DNA from: Leptospirillum ferrooxidans C2-3
GTDB taxonomy: Bacteria; Nitrospirota; Leptospirillia; Leptospirillales; Leptospirillaceae
Length of the DNA stretch: 64,000 nt
Reading direction: 5' to 3'
Assembly: GCF_000284315.1 (NCBI RefSeq)
Contig: NC_017094.1
Location: 1,953,486 to 2,017,485 of the forward strand
Part shown: piece after piece, positions 18,003 to 25,963 of the stretch
Position numbering within the stretch: the first letter of the stretch is position 1
Layout of the letters: every line of letters starts with the position of its first letter
Notes under the pieces: generated by a model
Databases searched by the model: none
Seen by the model: only the letters and a program-made list of their open reading frames with translations
Told to the model about the DNA's origin: nothing
Made by a program: the position numbers and the translations under genes

Positions 18003-19670
18003 GTGGAAGAAAATAGACTCTTATCGCAGGTTCGCCGGATCGACCATCTGGGGATCGTCTCGGGTGTGGCTCGGAAGATCCGTCTGGTGGAGATCATCGA
18101 CCGGATGATTCCGCCGGCTCCCCAGCGGGGTGTGACAGCAGGAGAGGCGGTCCTGGCCCTGGTGTTGAACGGCCTAGGCTTCGTCAGTCGTCCTCTCTAT
18201 CTGACTCCGGCCTACTTCGAGACGAAGCCGGTGGGAACGCTGATTCGTTCGGGACTGACGGAAGAAGACCTCAACGAGTTCACCCTGGGCCGGGCTTTGG
18301 ATGATCTGCACGAAGCGGGGCTCTCCGCGCTCTTCCTGCACCTGGCCAGTTCCGCCGTGGGGTTGTCGGAGAGAGGAACCACCTTCTTCCACCTCGATTC
18401 GACCTCTTTCACGCTCTCCGGACGGTATCCGCAGAGCGAAGCCCGGGAGGACGAAGAGGCGGAGGATGAGGGGGAACCGGCCGTGATTCGGATCACCCAT
18501 GGGTTCTCGAAGGATCACCGTCCGGATCTGAAGCAGTTCGTGCTCAATATGATCACCCTGCACAAGAGCCGGATCCCGATCTGGGTGGAAGCCCTGGATG
18601 GGAACACCGTCGACAAGACCAGCTTCTCCCGGACGATCCAGTCCTTCCTGCAGCAGGTCCAGGGAGCGGAGACTCCCATGCTCTTCGTAGCCGACAGCGC
18701 CCTCTACACCAAGAAGACGATCGGAGAGCTGTCAGGCAAGATCCAGTGGGTCACGCGGGTACCCGAGACGGTTGGTCTAGTCCGCCACCTGCTGTCGGAG
18801 GTTCCTCTCGAGGCCTTCCGTCCGGGAGGAGAGGATCTTCCGGGGATCCGATTCTGCGAGGTGGGAACCACCTTCGGAGGCATTCCTCAGCGATGGATCC
18901 TGGTCTACTCCCAGACGTCCCGGGAGCGGGAGGAGAAGACGCTGTCTCGAGCGGTGTCCCGGGAAAAGAAAGCGCTAGAGGCCTCCCTGCGCGCTCTGTC
19001 CCAGACGGTCTTCTCCTGTTCGGAGGATGCCAGGACCGCCTGGGAGGAGATCTTTGGAAAAGCCCGGTACCACCGGGCCTCCGAATGCGTCGTGTCCGAG
19101 GAAACGGGCCATGTCCGTTCCGGACGTCCCAAAAAGGACGCGAAACCGGAGATTCAGGGGTACCGGATCTCGGGATCCTTTGAGCCGGATCCCGAAGGGA
19201 TCGATCGGGAGCTCCATCGCAAAGGGTTCTTTGTCATTGCCTCAAACCATCTGGATGACAAGGCCCTGCCCGCCCCGGAGATGATCGCGCTCTACAAGTC
19301 CCAGGGAACCTCGATTGAACCGGGGTTCCGCTTCTACAAAGATCCGCTCTTCTTTGCGGACGCGTTCTTCCTTAAGAGCGAGAAGCGCATCATGGCCCTG
19401 ACGGTGGTCATGGGGATCGCCCTCTTGATCTACTCCCTGGCCGAAGAGGAGCTGCGCCGAACCCTCAAGACCCTGAAGGGGTCTGTTCCGGATCAGAAGA
19501 AGAAGCCGACCAGTCGCCCCACGATGCGCTGGATCTTCCAGTTGGTGGAGGGCATAAACTGGATGCCCTCCAGAGGGGATCCCGCCGGGGCGATCTGGAT
19601 GAAGGAGGTGCAGAAAAAGATCATCTCCTTCTTCTCCCCGGAGGTGAAAGCGATCTACGGCGTTCCCTGA
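18003..19670 (+). CDS. IS1634-family transposase
   Basis: A 555-residue DDE transposase of the IS4 clan. The N-terminal region (RRIDHLGIVSGVARKIRLVEIID, then LVLNGLGFVSRPLY) is the helical domain preceding the catalytic core. Likely catalytic Asp residues are in FHLDSTSF (near 130) and FVADSALYT (near 221), with a glutamate in the C-terminal third; the YSLAEEELRR motif near 485 is typical. The start is GTG 18003. The ORF is uninterrupted, so the element may still be active. Confidence 0.9.
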   Translation: MEENRLLSQVRRIDHLGIVSGVARKIRLVEIIDRMIPPAPQRGVTAGEAVLALVLNGLGFVSRPLYLTPAYFETKPVGTLIRSGLTEEDLNEFTLGRALDDLHEAGLSALFLHLASSAVGLSERGTTFFHLDSTSFTLSGRYPQSEAREDEEAEDEGEPAVIRITHGFSKDHRPDLKQFVLNMITLHKSRIPIWVEALDGNTVDKTSFSRTIQSFLQQVQGAETPMLFVADSALYTKKTIGELSGKIQWVTRVPETVGLVRHLLSEVPLEAFRPGGEDLPGIRFCEVGTTFGGIPQRWILVYSQTSREREEKTLSRAVSREKKALEASLRALSQTVFSCSEDARTAWEEIFGKARYHRASECVVSEETGHVRSGRPKKDAKPEIQGYRISGSFEPDPEGIDRELHRKGFFVIASNHLDDKALPAPEMIALYKSQGTSIEPGFRFYKDPLFFADAFFLKSEKRIMALTVVMGIALLIYSLAEEELRRTLKTLKGSVPDQKKKPTSRPTMRWIFQLVEGINWMPSRGDPAGAIWMKEVQKKIISFFSPEVKAIYGVP

Positions 19671-19699
19671 CCCGATGTCTTTTAAAAAGACATCGGGTC
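19669..19699 (+). terminator. Palindrome at the transposase stop
   Basis: Two 15-bp arms (GACCCGATGTCTTTT and its complement) are separated by a single A and begin inside the stop codon. It could be an intrinsic terminator or part of the element's right end. Confidence 0.6.
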
Positions 19700-19836
19700 T
19701 TAAAATAGATCACGTCTTCAACAAGAAGTGCTGAAAGTGGGTTATATGGTATGGAGTACACAACAAGAATAGCAATGTACCTGAAAAATCTATTGTCCCG
19801 TCAGGCATTACCGGCGGGTCGAAAAATGTGGCATTA

Positions 19837-19995
19837 TCAGACATCACATTTTCTCCAAGCCCCCCGTCCCGAGGGCTTTTCTTTTTTCAAGAGACCCCTG
19901 CCAGAAATAACCTCGGTCATTCCGGCTTCGATGAGTCGTTCGACCTCAGACGCTGGAAGCCTGATCGCCTTATTCCCGATCCGAGAAAAACGAAT
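19837..19995 (-). pseudogene. Fragment resembling the end of an excisionase-type HTH protein
   Basis: A 52-codon minus-strand frame ends at TGA 19839-19837. It reads RIGNKAIRLPASEVERLIEAG, which resembles the end of helix-turn-helix excisionase/AlpA-like proteins (a RIG-x-K-A-I-R-x-P-x-x-E-V-E-R wing). The helix-turn-helix itself is missing because the frame runs into the recombinase remnant. This is a pattern match from memory over a short stretch, so it is tentative. It fits the neighbouring decayed integrase. Confidence 0.4.
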
Positions 19996-20579
19996 CCTCC
20001 GCAGGTTCCTGACCGAAGGAGAAGAGATGCGTCTTAAGGGAGTGATTCTCCCCGCTCATTTTCGACTTGTCCGGTTCGCCATCCTCAGGTCTCCGACGCG
20101 AGGAACAATTCTCCCTCGAATGGTCAAATATCGATCTGAAGAACAAGGTCTTGACCATCCCGCGCTCCAAACATGGGGACACGCGCCATGTCCCTCTTTC
20201 CTATGAAGCCATTGAGATATTGAAGGCGATCCATGTGGAGATGGCCCTCATGAGCCCGTGGTGCTTCCCTCCACATAACCAGACCACCCAATCGATGCAC
20301 AGAATTTTTACAAGAGGATCTATTTTCCCGCTCTCGAATCGGCTGAAATCAAAGGGGTCGTCTGACATACCCTCCGTCATACCTGTGCATCCCCTCTCGT
20401 CATAGCCTAGGTTGATATCCGGACGGTACAGATGATTATGGGTCATAAAACCCTCACCATGACGATGCGGTATTCCCACCTCTCGGGGGGGGCATCTGAA
20501 TGAAGCGATCAATCGAATTTCAAAAGGGGTAATTAAAGGGGACAAGTCAAAAACCGATGTTCGGGAGGGAGTCGTCTAA
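19990..20579 (+). pseudogene. Decayed tyrosine recombinase (phage-type integrase)
   Basis: The C-terminal half of a tyrosine recombinase can be followed across three reading frames. Frame 2 gives RRFLTEGEEMRLKG...LVRFAIL; a shift near 20090 leads to GLRREEQFSLEWSNIDL and IPRSKHGDTRHVPLS. A shift near 20295 leads to KRIYFPALESAEIKGVV; a TGA replaces the Trp before HTLRHT; a TAG interrupts VIA-VDI. GHKTLTMTMRYSHL follows, and a shift at a G8 run (20485-20492) restores LNEAINRISKG to a TAA at 20577-20579. The catalytic Arg, HxxR, GH and Tyr are all still legible. The N-terminal arm-binding and core domains are absent. It ends 14 bp from the 3' end of tRNA-Ala, a typical integration target. Confidence 0.85.
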
Positions 20580-20593
20580 GCCATTGATATCAT

Positions 20594-20669
20594 TGGTGGA
20601 GGGTACGAGAGTCGAACTCGTGGCCTTCAGGGTGCGATCCTGACGCTCTCCCAACTGAGCTAACCCCCC
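20594..20669 (-). tRNA. tRNA-Ala (anticodon CGC)
   Basis: A 76-nt cloverleaf with encoded CCA. The acceptor stem GGGGGGT/ACCCTCC contains the G3-U70 wobble that identifies alanine tRNA. The D arm is GCTCAGTTGGGAGAGC, the anticodon stem-loop TCAGG-ATCGCAC-CCTGA gives CGC, and the T arm is ACGAG-TTCGACT-CTCGT. The CGC anticodon reads the GCG codon. Confidence 0.95.
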
Positions 20670-20683
20670 GGAATCATTCATGC

Positions 20684-20712
20684 AGGATAGCAGATGCCCA
20701 AACCCGGGGCAA
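20684..20712 (-). promoter_or_regulatory. tRNA-Ala promoter
   Basis: On the minus strand, TTGCCC and TATCCT are 17 nt apart. The -10 is 14 bp upstream of the tRNA 5' end, so the tRNA appears to be transcribed independently of purMN. Confidence 0.6.
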
Positions 20713-20756
20713 GCGCATTTTGGAAATGGAAACAAAAAAGATCAATAATCTTGCAT

Positions 20757-21440
20757 TCATCCCCCCGATTGAGATTCCCCCAGAATTACCTTCCGTCCAA
20801 CAATACGCATTGTCCCTTTCGATAAATGGGAAATCGCTTCAATATAGGCCTGATGCTCCAGGGGTCTCATCCTCTCCGAAAGGATTTCCTCGGTATCTCC
20901 TTCCAGGATCGGTGCCACCTTTTGAAGAATAATGGGACCAGTGTCCATTCCCTCATCCACAATGTGTACGGTAACCCCCGTAAAACGGACACCGTAGTCG
21001 ATGGCCTGCCGATGTGCCGCCATTCCCGGAAAGCTTGGAAGAAGGGATGGATGGATATTGAGGATCTTTCCGGGAAAAGCTTCAATAAGAGCTTTCCCGA
21101 TAATGCGCATATAGCCTGCAAGAGCAATCGCCTCGACATCCAGCCTGGAGAGCTCTGTCAGAATGGCCTTTTCATGGCTCTCTCGAGAAGAAAAATCCTT
21201 CGATGGAAAGAGGAGTGCCGGAACACCAAGCTCCCTCGCCCGGTCAAGAACACGAGCACCAGGCTTGTCGCAGACAATAACGACAGGATCGACCAGCGGA
21301 AGTGGTCCAAGTTCTCCTTTTTGGCAGGCCTTGATGATCGCTTCAGCATTCGTTCCCGAACCGGAGGCAAAAAGAGCCAGACGAAGTTTTCTGGACGCTC
21401 CCAAACTGTCTTTTCCCCTCTGATCAGAAGGATCGGTCAT
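20757..21440 (-). CDS. purN: Phosphoribosylglycinamide formyltransferase
   Basis: A 227-residue enzyme of the third step of purine synthesis, formylating GAR with 10-formyl-tetrahydrofolate. The phosphate-binding ASGSGTNAEAII opens the domain, HPSLLPSFPG contains the catalytic His, and TVHIVDEGMDTGPII contains the catalytic Asp. ATG 21440 is chosen; it overlaps the purM stop by 17 bp and has GGGGGAG upstream. An N-terminal extension of about 17 residues precedes the core. The 10-formyl donor could come from Fhs, encoded at 41.3-43.0 kb. Confidence 0.9.
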   Translation of the reverse strand: MTDPSDQRGKDSLGASRKLRLALFASGSGTNAEAIIKACQKGELGPLPLVDPVVIVCDKPGARVLDRARELGVPALLFPSKDFSSRESHEKAILTELSRLDVEAIALAGYMRIIGKALIEAFPGKILNIHPSLLPSFPGMAAHRQAIDYGVRFTGVTVHIVDEGMDTGPIILQKVAPILEGDTEEILSERMRPLEHQAYIEAISHLSKGTMRIVGRKVILGESQSGG

Positions 21441-22479
21441 AAACCACTTCTCCCCCGCCAGGAATGATTTCACCAAGCAAATACCAGGACTCCCCCTTCT
21501 CCGAGAGGTATTTCTCAAACAATTCTTTTTCCGAGGGAGGGATCATGATGACAAGACCGATTCCCATGTTGAAAACCCGAAACATCTCCCGTGAAGTGAC
21601 CGCCCCCCGCTCCTGCAGATCGGAGAAAAGTGCCGGACGAGGCCAGGCTCGGGGATTGATTCTTGCAGACATCGTCGCTGGAAGAATTCGGGGAACATTT
21701 TCCGTAATTCCGCCGCCCGTCACATGGACGAGACCTGTAACAGAAAAACGGCGAAGGAGCTCGAGAACCAGAGAAACATAAATACGGGTCGGGGCCAAAA
21801 GAAGATCTGCCCAGGTCTTCTCCGGATCAAACGGAACCCGGTCCTGGGGCCTGATGCCCCCATCCTCGATCAGAATCTTGCGGACAAGAGAAAACCCGTT
21901 GGAGTGCACACCGGTCGATGCGATGCCATAAACAGCGTGTCCAGGCTCAAGCTTTTTTCCATCGACGATTTTCTTTCGGTCTGCAATTCCCACGGCAAAA
22001 CCAGCAAGGTCATATCCACCCGGCGGATAAACACCTGGCATCTCGGCGGTTTCCCCACCCAGAAGAGCAGCACCTGCCTGCCGGCATCCTTCCGCAATTC
22101 CTTCAAGGATAGCCTTTCCCGAAGAGAGATCGAGCCTTCCTGAAGCATAATAGTCCAGAAAATAGAGCGGCTCGGCTCCCATGACGACGATATCATTAAC
22201 ACACATGGCGACCAGATCTATCCCGATCGAATCATGGCGATTTGCCCACTCGGCAACCTTGAGTTTCGTACCGACACCATCGGTTCCCGAGAGCAGGATG
22301 GGATCCTCATACTGCTTCCAGTCAGGTCTGAAAAGCCCCGCAAAACCGCCAACACCCGACACAACCCCCTTTCGGTTTGTCGAGGCAGCCAATGGTTTTA
22401 TCGCATCAACCCACTTATTTCCCCGATCGATCGATACGCCGGCCTTCTCATAATGCTCTTCCCCGCTTTTTTCGCCCAA
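21424..22479 (-). CDS. purM: Phosphoribosylformylglycinamidine cyclo-ligase (AIR synthetase)
   Basis: A 351-residue ATP-dependent enzyme forming aminoimidazole ribonucleotide in purine synthesis. Visible motifs are KPLAASTNRKGVVSGVGGFAG near residue 28, GTDGVGTKLKVAEW near 65, VNDIVVMGAEPLYFLDYYA and HVTGGGITENVPRILP near 264. Start TTG 22479 has GAGGAGGGG directly upstream. It forms an overlapping pair with purN. Confidence 0.93.
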   Translation of the reverse strand: MGEKSGEEHYEKAGVSIDRGNKWVDAIKPLAASTNRKGVVSGVGGFAGLFRPDWKQYEDPILLSGTDGVGTKLKVAEWANRHDSIGIDLVAMCVNDIVVMGAEPLYFLDYYASGRLDLSSGKAILEGIAEGCRQAGAALLGGETAEMPGVYPPGGYDLAGFAVGIADRKKIVDGKKLEPGHAVYGIASTGVHSNGFSLVRKILIEDGGIRPQDRVPFDPEKTWADLLLAPTRIYVSLVLELLRRFSVTGLVHVTGGGITENVPRILPATMSARINPRAWPRPALFSDLQERGAVTSREMFRVFNMGIGLVIMIPPSEKELFEKYLSEKGESWYLLGEIIPGGGEVVYDRSF

Positions 22480-22526
22480 AACCCCTCCTCATAATGCTCA
22501 AGACAACCGATATGTTTTTAGAAGAA

Positions 22527-22554
22527 AAAATATCCGTCAAAATCCCTTTGACAA
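22527..22554 (-). promoter_or_regulatory. Candidate purM promoter
   Basis: On the minus strand, TTGTCA and TATTTT are 16 nt apart, about 50 bp upstream of the purM TTG. The -35 is good and the -10 moderate. I see no purine riboswitch or obvious PurR-type operator. Confidence 0.35.
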
Positions 22555-22613
22555 CAATCCGGAAAGAGAGGTGAAAAACACTTAAGAAAACCTTTCAACA
22601 ATAACCAAAGTCT

Positions 22614-22697
22614 TCTGGAAGTTCAAATAGCCTGGCCCTGCAAAAGAGATGGTCCATGGAAAACGCCACCGGCAACACCGCAGGTCAGTCCTCCAGA
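22614..22697. other. Segment with nested inverted repeats, unexplained
   Basis: TCTGGA/TCCAGA encloses CCTGC/GCAGG, which encloses GGT/ACC and a CCATGG. The helices are co-nested and GC-rich in an otherwise AT-rich gap between divergent purM and the lipoprotein gene. It matches no riboswitch consensus I know on either strand. Confidence 0.3.
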
Positions 22698-22739
22698 GAA
22701 CCACAAACCATAAAAATATATTATTATAAATACTATACA

Positions 22740-22768
22740 ATGACAACGCTTTGACCTGATGGTATGAT
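22740..22768 (+). promoter_or_regulatory. Sigma-70-type promoter of the lipoprotein/porin pair
   Basis: ATGACA and TATGAT are 17 nt apart, each matching five of six consensus bases. Transcription would start near 22775, and a TGCCGA/TCGGCA hairpin (22772-22801) would lie at the 5' end of the leader. Confidence 0.65.
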
Positions 22769-22873
22769 GACTGCCGAGCGAAATCGTATGAAAAGTCGGC
22801 AATCATAACGAATTCTTACTATTTTCTGACATTGTTTATTGGTACAACGAGCGTCAACCAAGGAGAGACCGTA

Positions 22874-24037
22874 ATGGAACCCCGCCCAACCCCCCAGAAA
22901 TGTCTGCACCAAAAATCATCTATCCCGGCCATGCTTCTGGCTGCTGCGATTTTTCTGTCTTCATCTGCCTGCGGTAACGGCAACATGTTCAATGGCGTTT
23001 CCGGAAATGGAACAGGAACACTCGCCGGAGCGGAATCGATTGCCTCAACAGACATCAAGAACAGCAATTACTCCGCCGCCATTTCTGCGCTTCAGCCTTA
23101 TTGCCCGCAGAACACCTGTCCCGACACGACATCCACAATCATTCTTTCAGACGCCTACCTTGCAACAGGAACATCATCCAACGTCACGACCGTAGCGGCG
23201 GTCCAGACATCGTCGACCACCCAGACCGGGCTGAACCAGATCGCTTCAGCCAGCCTTTCGGGAGAAGACTCGAATCAGATTCTGGCAACACTGATCGCCG
23301 ATGCCACAGGCAACCCCACCGCCAACCAGACACTCACATCCATCTCCCAGGCGATATCCTGCGCCACAAACAACACTTGTACCATGGATGGGGTAAAAAA
23401 CCTCCAGGCCGCGATCGAACTTCTCGTCAACGCGGGTCTCACCGAGGCGAACTGCCAGTCGGGAGCTTCCTCAACCTGTGATGCCGGACTGGCTTCCATG
23501 TACATGATCGATGTCTCTGCCTATATCATGACCGCCATCTCGTACCAGAGCGGACTGACCTACAACACAGCACTGCCCACTCCGGTCTTCGAGCTGTGCA
23601 CCGCCAACGCCACACTCCAGTCCGGAACAGCCGGAACAGCAAGCTGTACACAAAATCTTTCGGCATCCACATTAAACACCGATCTCGTAAATAATCCCGC
23701 GATCGTCGATGATATCTGCAATCTTCTTTATAATGGAGCAACATCCTCCATCACAGATCCATGCGGAACACTCTCCGGATCGATTTCAGCCTCCTACACC
23801 ACGATCGCCCCTCCGGGTCTTGTCGAAGTTCTTCCAACGATTCTAAGCTCCCTAGGTGCAACATCCGCAGGGCAAACAGTCACCAATTCCGCCTATGAGT
23901 TTTTAAACACGCTTCTCAGTTGTTCCTGGACAGTCGGAGGTAGCTGCCCATCCAGCACCCAGGAAACAGCCCCCACAACGGCTCCATCTTCTTCCAATAT
24001 TTTAGCAATCGTTTCAAACTACATGGCCCAGATTTAA
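22874..24037 (+). CDS. Cys/Thr/Ser-rich lipoprotein, unknown function
   Basis: A 387-residue lipoprotein. ATG 22874 behind AAGGAGA is followed by a signal peptide with the hydrophobic core AMLLAAAIFLS and lipobox SSAC. The mature protein is rich in Thr, Ser, Ala and Asn and carries over ten Cys, many in short CxxxxC-type spacings (YCPQNTC, SCATNNTC, NCQSGASSTC), suggesting several disulfides. The helical NYSAAISALQPY start resembles a TPR-like helix pair. No family recognised. It precedes an outer-membrane barrel gene by 97 bp and the two probably work together at the outer membrane. Confidence 0.65.
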   Translation: MEPRPTPQKCLHQKSSIPAMLLAAAIFLSSSACGNGNMFNGVSGNGTGTLAGAESIASTDIKNSNYSAAISALQPYCPQNTCPDTTSTIILSDAYLATGTSSNVTTVAAVQTSSTTQTGLNQIASASLSGEDSNQILATLIADATGNPTANQTLTSISQAISCATNNTCTMDGVKNLQAAIELLVNAGLTEANCQSGASSTCDAGLASMYMIDVSAYIMTAISYQSGLTYNTALPTPVFELCTANATLQSGTAGTASCTQNLSASTLNTDLVNNPAIVDDICNLLYNGATSSITDPCGTLSGSISASYTTIAPPGLVEVLPTILSSLGATSAGQTVTNSAYEFLNTLLSCSWTVGGSCPSSTQETAPTTAPSSSNILAIVSNYMAQI

Positions 24038-24134
24038 AGGAAATCTCACCCATATGAGACATTCGACCGACAAAAGAACTATCAACAGTTTTCTCGGGGA
24101 CAATCGAAAAGACCCAACAAGACAGGATGGAACA

Positions 24135-25295
24135 ATGAAAAACACTCTTATCAGCCCAAAAAAATGGCTCCTCTCGCTTCCCGGAATCATCGGAGCGTTC
24201 ATGCTGGGAGCCTTCGGGGTCACTTCCGCTTGGGCGGCACCCAGCGGTCTTGCGGGAACCGCACTGTTCGAGCAAAACCCCTTCCTCTACCAGGGAACGA
24301 TCCCGCTCGGAATGGGCGGAGCATTCACGGCCGTCGCCGATGATGAAAATGCCGTTTTCTATAACCCGGCCGGCCTCGACAATATCCAGACATCCTCTTT
24401 CAAGCTGATCAACATAACCGCTGACATGACCTATCCCGATTTTCTGAATATGTACAATTCCTTTAAAAGTGATACGAACCTCTCCGGAACAGCACAGACC
24501 GCGGCATTCATCAACACGTTCAACACCTATGCCGGCCAATCTCTCTATGCCCGTGTGGGAGACTACTCAAACTATACAACCCATGATTTTTCCATCGGCC
24601 TTCTCACGAACAACCAGGTCATGGCAAGTGCCAACCCTGTCGTCACGACAAACAACCTGGCCTCGATCGCAACCCTTTCCGACACAGGAGTGGTCGTCTC
24701 CGGAGCCTATGGATTCATGGACCATCATCTCCAGATTGGTGGAACGCTCATGGGACTTGAGCAGTACTTCCTGGACATTCCCGAGCTTTCAGCCGCCCAG
24801 GCCTCTTCCAGCGGCAGCAGCATCCTGACCAAAAACATGACCAACGGATTTGGACTTGATGCCAATCTCGGAGCGATCTATCACTTCGACCTTCCCCTGA
24901 ATCCGACCATCGGCGCAACCATCCAGAACATCGGATCGGCGGATTTCGGAGCCGGAGGAAACATCCCCGAAATCATCAATGCCGGAGTCGGCCTCGATCC
25001 TGATATCGGATTCGGAAGGCTTCTCTTCGACATCGACTATGATGATGTGGGAAACTATCTTTACTACACAGGAGACTCCCTCTGGCTTCATACCCATATG
25101 GGAATCCAGTACCAGTTTCCCGAGATTCTCACTCTTTCCGCCGGAATGTACCAGGGATATCCCACCGTGGGAGTCGGAGTCGACCTCTGGGCCGTAGAGG
25201 TCAATGCCACCTACTACACCGAAGAGGCCGGAGTCGTTCCGGGACAGAGCCCAGATCATATAATTTCGCTTCAGGTGGCCTTTGGCTGGATGTAA
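24135..25295 (+). CDS. Outer-membrane protein, OmpP1/TraF-like
   Basis: A 386-residue outer-membrane beta-barrel protein. Signal peptide at the N-terminus (LLSLPGIIGAFMLGAFGV, cleavage near AWAAP). The motif IPLGMGGAFTAVADDENAVF and YNPAGLDN just after the signal is the hallmark of the UPF0164/OmpP1/conjugal-TraF-like barrel group. Later beta-hairpins include GVVVSGAYGFMDHHLQIGGT and the C-terminal ISLQVAFGWM, ending in an aromatic-containing strand. ATG 24135 is chosen because the longer frame from 24054 delays the signal peptide. No conjugation genes are near, so a TraF role is unlikely. Confidence 0.7.
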   Translation: MKNTLISPKKWLLSLPGIIGAFMLGAFGVTSAWAAPSGLAGTALFEQNPFLYQGTIPLGMGGAFTAVADDENAVFYNPAGLDNIQTSSFKLINITADMTYPDFLNMYNSFKSDTNLSGTAQTAAFINTFNTYAGQSLYARVGDYSNYTTHDFSIGLLTNNQVMASANPVVTTNNLASIATLSDTGVVVSGAYGFMDHHLQIGGTLMGLEQYFLDIPELSAAQASSSGSSILTKNMTNGFGLDANLGAIYHFDLPLNPTIGATIQNIGSADFGAGGNIPEIINAGVGLDPDIGFGRLLFDIDYDDVGNYLYYTGDSLWLHTHMGIQYQFPEILTLSAGMYQGYPTVGVGVDLWAVEVNATYYTEEAGVVPGQSPDHIISLQVAFGWM

Positions 25296-25327
25296 CAGAT
25301 CAAAACGTTTTTGAACAACCATTCGAA

Positions 25328-25368
25328 CCTTGGGTGAGTCAGAGAGTTCCTGTCCGGTTCACCCAAGG
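25328..25368 (+). terminator. Terminator of the outer-membrane protein gene
   Basis: Arms CCTTGGGTGA and TCACCCAAGG (10 bp, 21-nt loop) followed by ATTTTA, 33 bp after the stop. Confidence 0.55.
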
Positions 25369-25442
25369 ATTTTACACCCCTCCCACCCTCACCTGATGGA
25401 ATCGGAATCCAATCCACATTTGGCCCATCGGAAAGATCAAAA

Positions 25443-25922
25443 ATGAAACAGTCACTTTCGTTCGAACAAGCCGCAAAAAGCGACATTCCTGACCTCTTGG
25501 AGCTTCTCAAGATCCTCTTTGAAATTGAAAATGAGTTCCGATACGATCCCGAAAGACAAGCGGCAGGACTGCACCTCCTGATCGATTCGGACCATTCGGT
25601 GGTTTTTCTTTGCCGGGAAGAGAAGATCAACCGGATTCTCGCAATGGCAACGGTTCAACTTCTGATATCGACCTCTGAAGGCGGGCTGTCGGCCCAGATC
25701 GAAGATGTCGTGGTTCTTCCTGATTCCAGAAGAATGGGGATTGGAACTGAGCTACTTGCACAATGCCAAGCCTGGGCCATCGAACACGGAGCCCTCAGGA
25801 TGCAACTTTCTGCAGATGACCGGAACCTCGGAGCAAAAAAGTTCTACATTCGAAACGGGTGGTTCCGCTCCGCAATGCGGATTTTCCGAAAGGGGGTTTT
25901 CCAGAACAGCGAGGGAAGATAA
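25443..25922 (+). CDS. GNAT-family N-acetyltransferase
   Basis: A 159-residue acetyl-CoA-dependent acetyltransferase. Strand 4 and the acetyl-CoA-binding loop read IEDVVVLPDSRRMGIGTELL (residues ~86-105), matching the R-x-x-G-I-G consensus, and the C-terminal NLGAKKFYIRNGWFRSAM matches motif B. The acceptor is unknown. It is convergent with rnc and probably not part of the large minus-strand block. Confidence 0.75.
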   Translation: MKQSLSFEQAAKSDIPDLLELLKILFEIENEFRYDPERQAAGLHLLIDSDHSVVFLCREEKINRILAMATVQLLISTSEGGLSAQIEDVVVLPDSRRMGIGTELLAQCQAWAIEHGALRMQLSADDRNLGAKKFYIRNGWFRSAMRIFRKGVFQNSEGR

Positions 25923-25963
25923 GTAAGAAGGTCGAAGGATGAACCGGAAAACTCTGAGAAGGA

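Larger units (their letters stand above)
17961..19705 (+). mobile_element. IS1634-family insertion sequence (ends approximate)
   Basis: One intact transposase gene with a stem-loop just before its start and a near-perfect 31-nt palindrome at its stop. I could not find convincing terminal inverted repeats or a target duplication by eye, so the limits given are those of the flanking hairpins. The codon use and GC-rich sequence of this block differ visibly from the AT-rich flanks. Confidence 0.6.

Noticed and set aside
18174-19217. Several long antisense frames inside the transposase
   Set aside because: They are shadows of the GC-rich transposase frame; no ribosome sites or family motifs.
19855-19890. 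Intrinsic terminator AGCCC-N9-GGGCT followed by T-rich sequence
   Set aside because: The stem is only 5-6 bp and overlaps the HTH fragment; it may be chance within decayed sequence.
22614-22697. Known riboswitch (SAM, cobalamin, c-di-GMP, purine)
   Set aside because: None of the conserved core sequences could be aligned on either strand; only the nested helices remain.
24135-25295. Conjugation gene (TraF)
   Set aside because: The barrel motif resembles TraF-like outer-membrane proteins, but no other transfer genes are nearby, so the wider OmpP1/UPF0164 group is a safer call.
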